From contig NZ_LT799418.1 in the NCBI RefSeq assembly GCF_900162725.1, forward strand, positions 2,666,100-2,730,099: 64,000 nucleotides of DNA, given 5' to 3'. Positions within the stretch are counted from its first letter, which is position 1. Each line of letters starts with the position of its first letter. The translations under genes and the position numbers were made by a program. The DNA comes from Parabacteroides sp. Marseille-P3160. Lineage in GTDB: Bacteria; Bacteroidota; Bacteroidia; Bacteroidales; Tannerellaceae. Of this stretch, positions 27,390-36,653 are shown in pieces. The notes below the pieces were generated by a model. The model was not told the origin of the DNA. It saw only the letters and a list, made by a program, of their open reading frames with translations, and made no database searches.

Positions 27390-28604
27390 TCAGATTGATT
27401 TAAATTTGTAAAACATTAATACTGGATTGTCCTCTGGCGAAAGACTTTCTGCTATTTGTTTTCTCTCCTTTAAGAATATATTATCAAAAATTATTTTCTT
27501 TTTATCGATATTATTGCTCCAACCTATCAGAGAACTTATGTTGTATTCTGCGATGAACCAAGAGTTATACGTAGATAATATATTTGCACTCCCGTCGAAT
27601 AGTTCGTTATCCCCTATTGTATAAAAAACGGAACATAAAGTATTCTTATTAGATTTAGAATAATACCCCCTAAAAGTAAAAGGGAAAGCCGGTTCACTAA
27701 TTGAAAAAAATAAAATTTGATCATTTTCAAAGACTTGTGTAAGAGTATAAAATTCTCCTCTGCGCATATATTCTTTTAGCTTTTCAGGTTGTTCCAGAAG
27801 ATTTGTGTTGAATTTTTTCTCTCCAAAATCAAAAGAATATTTTAATATTAGTTCGTTTTCCGAGATTTTACATATTTCATTGTTATATGGAGTGAAAAAG
27901 AAAGTGGAATCATTATATGTATAAAAACAACCTGTTTGAGGTGTCGTAAAAGAAATGCCATTTGGCTTATAAAGATCGGAATTATATGGAAAATAGACTT
28001 TACGGATTTGCATCAAAGAGTCAAGATACAGCAAATTGCATTCCTGTTTTAATGTTTCCTTATTGTTTCGATAATTAGCATAGGCAACCATACCTTTATT
28101 AGGTAAAGGAGTTATGCCTTCTATCCATACAGGTATTTTTTTCCTGTATAAGTACTGACCATTCATATCATATCTTATGGCCCAATAGGTCATTAAATCC
28201 GTTAGAATAATATGATTGTTTTTATAGTCAATATCAAAAAAATCAAGTTGTGTATACTCTCCTGGACCGGATCCAATTTTGTCTATTTTAAATAGATATT
28301 TTCCTTTTATATCAAAAACGAATAAGGAAGAACTTTGTGTATCTAAAATATAAATGCGGTCATTATAAACAATAAGTTTCTGAATATTACCAATTATTGA
28401 CTCATCCGTTAATTCGAGAGTTACATACTTAATAGAATCAATATATGGTAGAATATTTATTTTATTATCAAAAGAAATATTGGGCTTTATGATTTCATAA
28501 TTACTGGACTTAATAATCTCGCCTTCTTTGATTCTCTCATCGTTATTACATCCATTTAATGCTATTATTATAAAAGCAAATAATATTATTATTCTCATTA
28601 CCAT
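27390..28604 (-). CDS. 6-bladed beta-propeller lipoprotein
   Basis: About 404 residues from MVMRIIILFAFIIIALNGC (lipobox ALNGC; the Met two codons later is equally possible). Propeller motif FDIKGKYLFKIDKIGSGPGEY and terminal SPEDNPVLMFYKFKSI match the other 6-bladed lipoproteins here. Start region overlaps the tail of a small membrane ORF in another frame. Unknown ligand. AT-rich. Confidence 0.8.
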   Translation of the reverse strand: MVMRIIILFAFIIIALNGCNNDERIKEGEIIKSSNYEIIKPNISFDNKINILPYIDSIKYVTLELTDESIIGNIQKLIVYNDRIYILDTQSSSLFVFDIKGKYLFKIDKIGSGPGEYTQLDFFDIDYKNNHIILTDLMTYWAIRYDMNGQYLYRKKIPVWIEGITPLPNKGMVAYANYRNNKETLKQECNLLYLDSLMQIRKVYFPYNSDLYKPNGISFTTPQTGCFYTYNDSTFFFTPYNNEICKISENELILKYSFDFGEKKFNTNLLEQPEKLKEYMRRGEFYTLTQVFENDQILFFSISEPAFPFTFRGYYSKSNKNTLCSVFYTIGDNELFDGSANILSTYNSWFIAEYNISSLIGWSNNIDKKKIIFDNIFLKERKQIAESLSPEDNPVLMFYKFKSI

Positions 28605-28791
28605 TGTTATTTGTATTATCGTTAGGTGATTTAAAGGATAAAGAAAGTTTACTAGCCCAATACTCCGGTCCAACATCGGCTTGCGACCACATGGTTAGTA
28701 TTCCGAAAAATATAGACAATATAAAGAATGGGGCGATTTGTAACCATAATTTAATGTTTTTAAAACTATAATTTAACAACCGATATAACAT
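28546..28791 (-). CDS. Small putative membrane protein (81 aa)
   Basis: MLYRLLNYSFKNIKLWLQIA then a hydrophobic helix (FFILSIFFGILTMWS) and a polar, Asn-rich tail. Its start lies inside the end of a 37-codon hydrophobic ORF, and its end overlaps the first ~60 bases of the propeller gene in another frame, so the Asn-rich tail may be an artefact and the gene may be truncated. No family recognised. Confidence 0.35.
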   Translation of the reverse strand: MLYRLLNYSFKNIKLWLQIAPFFILSIFFGILTMWSQADVGPEYWASKLSLSFKSPNDNTNNNGNENNNIICFYNNSIKWM

Positions 28792-28886
28792 GCAATATAG
28801 AGGAAATCATTTCCTAATATTGGGAAGAATATGCAGAAGGTTATAAAAATCAATGCGATAGAGTAAAAATATGCTTTTTTTATCAT
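28773..28886 (-). CDS. Very small hydrophobic peptide ORF (37 aa)
   Basis: A 37-codon frame starting MIKKAYFYSIALIFITFCIF and ending in IACYIGC: one transmembrane-like stretch with a C-terminal cysteine. It leads the propeller operon, and the next small ORF starts within it. A similar hydrophobic frame without a start codon lies upstream at ~29032-29125 (minus). Coding status is uncertain. Confidence 0.3.
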   Translation of the reverse strand: MIKKAYFYSIALIFITFCIFFPILGNDFLYIACYIGC

Positions 28887-29176
28887 GAGAATAGAATAGA
28901 TTTAAAGTATGTGTTTATCTGTCTAAATTTAACAAAAAAACAACGGACAAAGATTGTTTACATGTTTTTATTTCAAAGATTAATATAATTTGCATATTTC
29001 GGTGCATTGGGAAGTTAAATACCTATATGATTTTGATGTTTTCTATGAATTGATAGATATAACCGATCGCAATAATGCTTATAATAAATAGTATCGATAT
29101 ATATTTGTCATACGAAAAGTTTAAATAGTTACTAAATACAAATCATATATAAAACACAAATTAACTTATTAAGCGT
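28887..29176. other. Divergent control region between the small-ORF/propeller operon and ahpC
   Basis: AT-rich, 290 bp. Minus-strand TAAATTTA preceded 19 bp upstream by TTTG (near 28920-28950) could be the promoter of the propeller operon. A start-less hydrophobic frame (minus, ~29032-29125) may be the remnant of another small membrane gene. No clear OxyR-type palindrome was recognised before ahpC. Confidence 0.4.
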
Positions 29177-29743
29177 ATGGAACCGATTATCAATTCTCAA
29201 ATTCCTGAATTCAGTGTTCAGGCTTTCTATCAAGGAAAATTCAAAACAATTACAGACAAAGATGTTAAGGGTAAGTGGGGGATATTCTTCTTTTATCCTT
29301 CTGATTTTACATTCGTATGCCCTACCGAATTGGAAGATATGGCCGAAAAATATGAAGAGTTTAAGGCTTTGGGCGTAGAGGTTTATTCCGTAAGCACCGA
29401 CACTCAGTTCGTGCATAAAGCATGGCATGATGCCTCCGAGAGCGTGCATAAGATTCAATATCCGATGTTAGCTGATCCTACCGGAGCATTGAGCCGGGCT
29501 TTTAGAGTATATATTGAACAGGAAGGGGTTGCTTACCGCGGTACTTTCCTCTTTAATCCGGAAGGAGCCATTAAGGTGGTTGAGATACATGACAATGGCA
29601 TCGGACGTGATGCTTCCGAATTGTTGCGTAAAGTAGAAGCCGCCCAATTCGTAGCTACCCATGAAGGGGAGGTTTGCCCGGCAAAATGGAAAAAAGGAGA
29701 AGCTACTTTGAAACCCAGCATCGATTTGGTAGGTAAGATTTAA
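29177..29743 (+). CDS. ahpC: Alkyl hydroperoxide reductase subunit C (peroxiredoxin)
   Basis: A 188-residue typical 2-Cys peroxiredoxin. The peroxidatic Cys48 is in FYPSDFTFVCPTE, and the resolving Cys is in GEVCPAKW near the C-terminus. Reduces H2O2 and organic peroxides in the cytoplasm with electrons from AhpF, whose gene follows after 3 bp. Confidence 0.98.
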   Translation: MEPIINSQIPEFSVQAFYQGKFKTITDKDVKGKWGIFFFYPSDFTFVCPTELEDMAEKYEEFKALGVEVYSVSTDTQFVHKAWHDASESVHKIQYPMLADPTGALSRAFRVYIEQEGVAYRGTFLFNPEGAIKVVEIHDNGIGRDASELLRKVEAAQFVATHEGEVCPAKWKKGEATLKPSIDLVGKI

Positions 29744-29746
29744 GCC

Positions 29747-31300
29747 ATGTTGGATTCTGCATTAAAAGAACAATTAAAAGGTATATTCGCTAATTTGGAT
29801 GGCGAATATACCTTTGACATAACTGTATCTCCATCACATGAAAGCCGTTCGGAGTTACTGGAGCTTTTAAATGATGTGTCGGCCTGTTCCGATAAATTAT
29901 CCTGCCGGGTGACGGAAGGGGAAGGGCTCGCTTTTACTTTATTGAAAAACGGCGAACCCACCGGCATCCGTTTTCGGGCGGTTCCTAACGGGCATGAATT
30001 CAGCTCCTTACTGTTAGCCGTTTTAAATGCCGACGGCAAGGGTAAAAACTTTCCGGATGAAAGCATCTGTAAGCGGGTGAAAGCATTGAAAGGCGATATC
30101 CGTCTGACGACATATGTTTCGCTGACGTGCACCAACTGCCCTGATGTGGTACAAGCATTGAATGCGATGACTACGTTAAATCCGAATATTAAGCATGAGA
30201 CGGTAGACGGGGCGATCAACCAACCGGAGGTAGAGGCCTTGAAGATCCAGGGAGTACCCGCTGTTTTCACCCAAGGAAAGCTGATCCACTCAGGACGTGG
30301 AGAGTTCGGAGAACTTTTGAATAAATTGGAGGAAATATATGGCATCGATGAGGAAAAAGTAGAGGCGGTGGTGCGTAATTACGACGTTGTTGTACTCGGA
30401 GGTGGTCCTGCAGGGGCCTCGGCCGCGATCTATTCCGCCCGTAAAGGTTTGAAAGTTGCTGTTGTAGCCGAGAAAATCGGCGGACAGGTTACGGAAACGT
30501 TGGGCATTGAGAATCTTATCTCCGTGCCGTATACTGTCGGTAAAGAATTGGCAGATCATTTAAAGACTCACATGAATGCTTATCCTATTGATCTTTGGGA
30601 ACATCGTAAAATAGAGAAAGTGGAGAACCGGGACAAAGAAAAAGTGCTGACAACCACTGGGGGCGAGCAATTTATTGCTCCGGCATTAATTATCGCTACC
30701 GGGGCCAGTTGGAGGCGTTTGAATGTGGCTGGAGAATCGGAATATATCGGCCGGGGGGTCGCTTTTTGCCCTCATTGCGACGGACCTTTTTACAAGGATA
30801 AAAAGGTGGCTGTGGTAGGAGGGGGGAACTCCGGCATTGAAGCGGCCATCGATCTGGCGGGGATCTGTTCGAAAGTAACGGTACTGGAATTTATGGATTC
30901 GTTAAAAGCGGACCAGGTATTACAAGAAAAAGCGAAAAGCTTATCCAATGTGGAGATTTTCGTTAATTCACAGACTTCGGAAATACTGGGGAATGGAGAT
31001 AAGGTTACGGCGATACGCATTAAAGACCGGGCAACGGATAAAGAGCGGGTGATCGAACTGGACGGTATTTTTGTACAAATTGGATTGTCTCCCAATAGCG
31101 GAGTTGTGAAAGGGTTGGTCGAAACGACTCGCCCGGGAGAAATTGTAGTCGATTCCCATGGACGTACGAATGTTCCGGGAATTTATGCTGCAGGTGATGT
31201 AAGTACGGTTCCTTATAAGCAAATCGTCATTGCCATGGGAGAAGGAGCTAAAGCTGCTCTATCTGCCTTTGAAGACCGGATACGCGGAGCCTTGAACTAA
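29747..31300 (+). CDS. ahpF: Alkyl hydroperoxide reductase subunit F
   Basis: A 517-residue flavoprotein that transfers electrons from NADH to AhpC. N-terminal tandem thioredoxin-fold domain with redox pair CTNC (~residue 130). FAD-binding VVLGGGPAGASAAIYSARKG (~210), redox-active CPHC in GVAFCPHCDGPFY, NAD(P)-binding VVGGGNSGIEAAIDLAG and the terminal GIYAAGDVSTVPYKQ are all present. Normal length; operon with ahpC. Confidence 0.98.
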   Translation: MLDSALKEQLKGIFANLDGEYTFDITVSPSHESRSELLELLNDVSACSDKLSCRVTEGEGLAFTLLKNGEPTGIRFRAVPNGHEFSSLLLAVLNADGKGKNFPDESICKRVKALKGDIRLTTYVSLTCTNCPDVVQALNAMTTLNPNIKHETVDGAINQPEVEALKIQGVPAVFTQGKLIHSGRGEFGELLNKLEEIYGIDEEKVEAVVRNYDVVVLGGGPAGASAAIYSARKGLKVAVVAEKIGGQVTETLGIENLISVPYTVGKELADHLKTHMNAYPIDLWEHRKIEKVENRDKEKVLTTTGGEQFIAPALIIATGASWRRLNVAGESEYIGRGVAFCPHCDGPFYKDKKVAVVGGGNSGIEAAIDLAGICSKVTVLEFMDSLKADQVLQEKAKSLSNVEIFVNSQTSEILGNGDKVTAIRIKDRATDKERVIELDGIFVQIGLSPNSGVVKGLVETTRPGEIVVDSHGRTNVPGIYAAGDVSTVPYKQIVIAMGEGAKAALSAFEDRIRGALN

Positions 31301-31302
31301 TC

Positions 31303-31348
31303 TTTCCGGTATGCGGCGGAGCGTTTCCGCTCTGTCGTACACCGGAAA
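31303..31348. terminator. Bidirectional terminator between ahpF and the SDR remnant
   Basis: Perfect 8-bp outer arms TTTCCGGT / ACCGGAAA (31303-31310, 31341-31348) with an inner imperfect GCGGAGCG/CGCTCTGTC stem, between two convergent genes. T-rich sequence follows on both sides. Confidence 0.75.
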
Positions 31349-31375
31349 TAAAACATATTCTTTATTTCATTATGC

Positions 31376-32194
31376 TTATTTTATAAAACGACTACTGACT
31401 ATTTTTAAATATTCTTCAATTGATTTATTAGAACGTAAATTCAGGATTTCTTCCGAATCACGACCTACTGGATTCCTGAACGAATTAATTTCACCTGTTG
31501 CCAACTTGTAAACTGTGCTGACAACATCCTCTATATTTGTATGTGGACTATTGATGTCCGTAGATTTACTGTCTAAATAAGCGTCTAAATGTTCATTGAT
31601 TTCTGCATATACCGAGTCTTTTTTAGAAGGAAAGAATAAGGCGTTTGTACCCAATGAAGATTTAAAACCTCCCGGTTCGACTAAATGAATGTCAATATTT
31701 TGGGCTTTTAATTCATAATAAAGACCTTCCGTTAAACCCTCAACTGCAAATTTTGACATGGCATATATGGATGCGAGCGGAATATCTACACTTAATCCTA
31801 TCAAAGAACTGATGTTAATGATTTTCCCATAGCCTTGTTTACGGAAACAGGAAATTGCTATTTGAATCATCCTGATTGCTCCAAGTACATTCACATCAAA
31901 TACTTCTTTAATACTTTCTTCTGTCGTATTTTCCAATGACCCCATTATTGCCTTTCCTGCATTATTTACAATTAAATCAATCTGTTTAACTTTTTCAAAG
32001 ACAGATTCTAATGTTCGTTGCATTTTTTTTCTGTCCGATAAATCCAGTTATATTTCCAAAACGTTTTTATTGTTTTTCCAACTGCCTTTGGGATTCCTAC
32101 TTGTCGCAATGACATACCAATTATTATCAGCAAAAAAATCCGTTAATGATTTTCCTAAACCTGAACTTGTACCTGTTATTAATGCTGTTCTCAT
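31376..32194 (-). pseudogene. Short-chain dehydrogenase/reductase interrupted by an in-frame stop
   Basis: A full SDR frame can be read from the ATG at 32194 (MRTALITGTSSGLGKSLTDF, with the TGxxxGxG cofactor motif) but codon 49 is TAA (32048-32050). The frame then continues unchanged with LDLSDRKKMQRTLES, NNAGKAIMGS (NNAG motif), the catalytic ISS...YAMSK and VEPGGFKSSLGT to the stop at 31376. The downstream open part alone (from 32023) lacks the dinucleotide-binding loop and could not be a working oxidoreductase. A divergent HxlR regulator suggests it was its target. Sequencing error cannot be excluded. Confidence 0.8.
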
Positions 32195-32355
32195 TTTTGT
32201 AATATTTTGAAAATAAATAAATTATAATGTATCTGGAAATAAAAAACAAGCTTAATCATTGTCGAACAAATTAAAGGATAATTCAAAAATAGATATTTTA
32301 CCTCATTTGATGTATATTTACTCCTGATTGTATGATACTAACAAAAATGTAAGTA

Positions 32356-32715
32356 ATGGGAAAAATAAAAGAGACATCAACAAATTTTGAAAACAAAAAT
32401 ATCCTTTCAACCAAATGCGACCAATACTATGCCGCAAATATTATTGGAGGACAATGGACGTTAATTATCTGTTGTCAATTAGCAGAAGGAGTAATGCGTT
32501 TTGGTGAATTTAAAAAGAGCATTCCCAATATAACGGAAAGAATGCTGACATTACAGTTACGAAAAATGAAAGAAAATAATTTAATAAAAGGAACTGTTTA
32601 TGCTCAAGTACCTCCAAAAGTTGAATATGAATTAACTCCTATTGGCAAAGAATTAATCCCTATATTGGAACAATTAGGAGACTGGGGAGAAAGACATAAG
32701 AACATAAAAAAATGA
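32356..32715 (+). CDS. HxlR-family winged-helix transcriptional regulator
   Basis: 119 residues with the HxlR signature: a lone Cys21 before the helix (TKCDQYYAANIIGGQWTLIICCQL), MRFGEFKKSIPNITERMLTLQLRKM recognition region and a beta-wing (VYAQVPPKVEYELTPIGKEL). HxlR proteins bind promoters as dimers and several sense reactive electrophiles or oxidants through the N-terminal Cys. Divergent from the SDR remnant with a 160-bp shared control region, so it probably controls that gene. Confidence 0.93.
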   Translation: MGKIKETSTNFENKNILSTKCDQYYAANIIGGQWTLIICCQLAEGVMRFGEFKKSIPNITERMLTLQLRKMKENNLIKGTVYAQVPPKVEYELTPIGKELIPILEQLGDWGERHKNIKK

Positions 32716-32821
32716 AACTATAAAAATAGCTGTTATCTTTATTTTATAGCAGAGTTTTTGAACAATGGAAAAATTAAGCCAACCAGGGTGTTTTATGCCT
32801 GCCAACCTGATTTTTCCCCAC

Positions 32822-32862
32822 TGGTCGAAGATCTTTTCCTAGTGATTCGAAGATCTTCGAGA
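32822..32862. repeat. Two tandem 22-bp units with core CGAAGATCTT
   Basis: Core starts at 32826 and 32848, exactly 22 bp apart; the second copy extends to the palindrome TCGAAGATCTTCGA. Same period as the arrays at 3286-3390 and 59260-59340, with unrelated sequence. Lies in the gap between the HxlR gene and the convergent AsmA-like gene. Confidence 0.6.
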
Positions 32863-32962
32863 CCCTCCAGAGAAAGCTAAAGTGTCACTACTGAAAATTC
32901 AATTTGTCTATTATCAGAAACAAAATTCAGAATGCTCTATTGAGTAACTGATAAGTTAGTGA

Positions 32963-35900
32963 CTATTGTTTGAAGCTTTCCGGCATCGGCTGTGTTTGTT
33001 CATTTTCTTCCTTTCCGAATCGGAAAAACTTCTTGACCTTCTGAAAAAAAGAAGAAACACCTTTTCCAAAGTCTTGCGTTGATTTGGGGATGCCCACGGT
33101 TTCAACCAGGGGAGGGCGCAATAATTGCCAAAAGTAATTGAAGGTAGAATGATAAGGATCCCGTTCTATATACAAATCGGGTTCCCGGGGTTTTGAAGTC
33201 TCATTTGAAGGATTATTATCTCGAACGACACGATTTGCCAAAGAGGAAATAAATTTGTTAGGCGTATCTTTATTTGAGTTCTTAAGGAAATTGACATTTA
33301 AATCATTGTATAAAAGGAGCATACGAATGTTTCCTCTTATACTGGACGCATCCATGGCAAAAGTCATGTTTTTCAGAAGGCCGCTTTTTACTTCCGCCGA
33401 TGCCAATGGAATAAAAATCTGATTTAATTCTCGCAAATCAAAGGCGGGCATATGTGCATCCAACAGAAATTGATCATGTGACCGATCGATCGGAATTTGC
33501 CAAACTGCCGTAAAGAAACCGCTATCCATAAAGATACCGTCAATATCCAGTTTTAGGAATTGACCGGGTGTTGAGGCCACATTCGTAAAGTTGGAAATAT
33601 GTCCGTTCAGGTTGCTGAACAGGATTTTTCCGGTACGTACTCCTTCCTTAGGCAATTCCTCGTAGACGACATTAAAGTTTTGCACATTCACATCCGCTAT
33701 ATTTAACTTCAACGGAAGTTTCTGCAAACCTTCATAGATCATCGGTTGGGATAGATGGGGGACAATAATCTGTTGATTCTTTAAATTATCCAGCTGGACA
33801 TCTTTTATCAGAAGGCTTTTCGCCTGTAATTTATGGTTTGCGAAAGAGGCCGGATAATCAATTCCAGATAGTTTCACCTGTCCTACCGTCACATCAAACC
33901 AGTCCTTGTTCCGGGGATGTTTATAGGAAAACTCCATTTTAGGATATAAAGCTTTCAAATGAATCCGATCGATGGTCAATTCGTTCGTATGTTTTGTTAA
34001 ATCAATGCCTCCAATTTCCAACGTGAACATACCACTATCAACCGGAAGGCTCAGTTGTTGCATATTCAAATGGATATTAGTGAAAGCCAGCTTTTTCGTT
34101 TCATTATTAACAGCCAGTCCTTCGAGGCCGAAAGAGGCCTGATGGATCGCTTGTTTCCGATTATCTCCATTTCGGGTATTCGTATAATCCAAGTTAATAT
34201 CCGCTATTTCCAGATCCGCAACCTTCATTTGCCCGGCATAGTTTTTCAATCGATCATAGAGATCTTTCTTTACAGATATAGAGTCAGTGGGGATGCTGTC
34301 TTTATTTGCCAATGACAAACTAACCGACGGACTGATTATATTCAATAGACCTAACGAAAGAAGCTCTTTCGACCAGGAGACATCGTCCAAACGAAATTCC
34401 TTTAGATGAAGGCTTTGCCTGGATTCATTTTGTTTATGTAAAAAGGCAAAGTCAGAGAGAACCATCTGCTTTAACTTTACTTCATGCATTGAATCAGACA
34501 TGAAAAATGAATTCAGGAGTAAATGATCTACGGAAGCATGCAAACTGTCCTGCCCTTCCCCCGGTTTTGCCCGGTTGACCGTTGCTTTTATTAATTTAAA
34601 AGCATCGACAGAGACTATTCCCGTATTAAAATATTGTTCATAATCAAACCCTTTCACCTCTATTTGCGGAGTGAGGATCGAAAAAGAGACATCTGGATCG
34701 GGTGAAGAAAAGGAGACATCTTTCAATTGTATATCCTTCCCCGTATTTGTCAGCTTTAAATCGCTGAATAACAAATGGTATTTACCTTTAAAAAACCAAT
34801 TATCAAAGTTCTTAACCTCAGCCTTTCCAAAATGAAAAGGTAATAATAAAGAACGATTGATTGTCTCTTCATTCATTAGGAAATCAGTGGCATAGAAATT
34901 GAGGTTCTTCAACTCTTCATTTTCTCCCGACTTTAAATCATGATGAGAGAAATAGCCCTTGCTCAGATTTATTTCACGAATGAGCAGATGATTTAAAAAA
35001 GGAGAGAGCAAATCGATGACATTTTGTTTATTTCCGGCAACAGATGTGGTTTTCACCTGTTTCTTTCCATCGGAAATTCGATAATACGAGACTTGCGGCC
35101 TTGTTATGGTCAGTTGATTTACAGTGATACCCTGTTCATAAGATAGTCCTTTGGCCTGGATGGAAGTAATAGAAGCATCTAAATAATCATAGGAGGTATG
35201 GGTCGAGAAAGGAGATAATTTGATATTATCCACCCGGAAGTTCTGCCCGCCCGTATGAAGCTCAAGCCGGTCAAAACTGATCACATGGTTTTTGGACGGC
35301 ATAGTTCCATTGAATTGATCAATCAACACACCAAAACTCTCGGCATATAGAAACTGTTTGTTCTTTTCCGATAAGGAGTCTATAAGGAAGTTTTGTACCA
35401 AGAGATCCAGGCGTTTCATCTGATATACATCTGTGCCGGTCTTTTTCTCTATCGAATATTGAAATTTAGCCTGATCTAACCGAACCGAATGAATCAGGAT
35501 CGAACTCAGGATCGGGGAAAACATTCTATATAATGAAAAAGGACGATTGTCTTCCGTTGCCTCATCCGCCTCTCTTTCATTCTTCTGTTTTTCCAACTTG
35601 TCCGCATTCTTGTTTACAACCGTATATATTTCTACTTCCGGAGAGGAAATCGCAAACAATCGAGCTTCCAGATGACTTTTAGAATTGATCCGGGTAAATG
35701 CAATGCCACGGACAGCAATTGTATCTACGGCTGATTTGATATAGCTTTTCGCCAATTTATAGGTCAACGAATCCGTTTGTGGTACTAATTTCGCGCCGAC
35801 AATCATGATTATTGAATCAACCGTACTCAACTGTATACTTTGGGTATTCAGCGAAAAGAGATCATTAGACAATAGTACTTGCGGTTGTGTGGCGGAGAAA

Positions 35901-36568
35901 TCAAAGTTATCGCAATATAATAGTTTGCCGGACTTCGACGATAAAGAGTCCAAACGGAAAGAATACGCATGGAAGGCCGCATTTTCCAAACTATAACGAG
36001 TTGAGCTGATCGAATCGGAAGTGATGCAAGTTATGTTTGCATGATTCAAATTCATTGTTTCTACACTCACTTCATGTATAAAAGGAGGTAACATCTCATA
36101 GAGCGTCTTAAACTCGTATTCCTTATCCTTCTCCTCAACCATACCCGGATCCCGGGTATAATGAATTTCAATAGTCGGACGGTGGATTTCAAACAACTCA
36201 AAGTTGAGCTTTACAAAGTTAAATTTCCAGGCAAGGTTTACTCCTTTGAAATGTATATAATCAATGGAAAGATTAAGATAAGTCTCGGGCAAACTGTCAT
36301 GTTCCGCCCATCGTTGATAAACAGCAGTATCCGGCTTTAATTCGATCTTATTGATTTTCAATTCGCCGTCCCAGAAACCGACGGAAAGATCCTTATAGGT
36401 AAACTGGTAAAAACCATCGGTCGCTTTAATAATCGTTTGACTTAACTCTTTTCTTAAAGCATTTTCGATACGGGCAATCAAAATCCAGTTCACTGCAACT
36501 CCTGCCAATAACAGCAGGGCCAGCGAAAAAAAAGAGATACTGATTCCTTTTCTCAGTTTTCTTCCCAT
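32963..36568 (-). CDS. Giant AsmA-like envelope protein (1201 aa)
   Basis: One N-terminal membrane helix (ISISFFSLALLLLAGVAVNWIL) followed by ~1150 residues of repetitive beta-strand-rich sequence, as expected of AsmA/TamB-like periplasmic proteins that bridge inner and outer membranes and are thought to carry phospholipid. The N-terminal region (FYQFTYKDLSVGFWDGELKINKIEL) and the C-terminal segment around LLKNMTFAMDASSIRGNIRMLLLYNDLNV fit the Bacteroidetes AsmA-like group; the assignment is by overall form. It is third in the line lepB-ligase-AsmA (85-bp gap), so it may share the lepB operator. Confidence 0.65.
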   Translation of the reverse strand: MGRKLRKGISISFFSLALLLLAGVAVNWILIARIENALRKELSQTIIKATDGFYQFTYKDLSVGFWDGELKINKIELKPDTAVYQRWAEHDSLPETYLNLSIDYIHFKGVNLAWKFNFVKLNFELFEIHRPTIEIHYTRDPGMVEEKDKEYEFKTLYEMLPPFIHEVSVETMNLNHANITCITSDSISSTRYSLENAAFHAYSFRLDSLSSKSGKLLYCDNFDFSATQPQVLLSNDLFSLNTQSIQLSTVDSIIMIVGAKLVPQTDSLTYKLAKSYIKSAVDTIAVRGIAFTRINSKSHLEARLFAISSPEVEIYTVVNKNADKLEKQKNEREADEATEDNRPFSLYRMFSPILSSILIHSVRLDQAKFQYSIEKKTGTDVYQMKRLDLLVQNFLIDSLSEKNKQFLYAESFGVLIDQFNGTMPSKNHVISFDRLELHTGGQNFRVDNIKLSPFSTHTSYDYLDASITSIQAKGLSYEQGITVNQLTITRPQVSYYRISDGKKQVKTTSVAGNKQNVIDLLSPFLNHLLIREINLSKGYFSHHDLKSGENEELKNLNFYATDFLMNEETINRSLLLPFHFGKAEVKNFDNWFFKGKYHLLFSDLKLTNTGKDIQLKDVSFSSPDPDVSFSILTPQIEVKGFDYEQYFNTGIVSVDAFKLIKATVNRAKPGEGQDSLHASVDHLLLNSFFMSDSMHEVKLKQMVLSDFAFLHKQNESRQSLHLKEFRLDDVSWSKELLSLGLLNIISPSVSLSLANKDSIPTDSISVKKDLYDRLKNYAGQMKVADLEIADINLDYTNTRNGDNRKQAIHQASFGLEGLAVNNETKKLAFTNIHLNMQQLSLPVDSGMFTLEIGGIDLTKHTNELTIDRIHLKALYPKMEFSYKHPRNKDWFDVTVGQVKLSGIDYPASFANHKLQAKSLLIKDVQLDNLKNQQIIVPHLSQPMIYEGLQKLPLKLNIADVNVQNFNVVYEELPKEGVRTGKILFSNLNGHISNFTNVASTPGQFLKLDIDGIFMDSGFFTAVWQIPIDRSHDQFLLDAHMPAFDLRELNQIFIPLASAEVKSGLLKNMTFAMDASSIRGNIRMLLLYNDLNVNFLKNSNKDTPNKFISSLANRVVRDNNPSNETSKPREPDLYIERDPYHSTFNYFWQLLRPPLVETVGIPKSTQDFGKGVSSFFQKVKKFFRFGKEENEQTQPMPESFKQ

Positions 36569-36653
36569 AAGACAAAGGCTTAATTATACTTACAGTATGC
36601 AAGTATCGATCTTCCAAAGATACTGAATTTAAATATAAAGGAATCCTTTTTTA

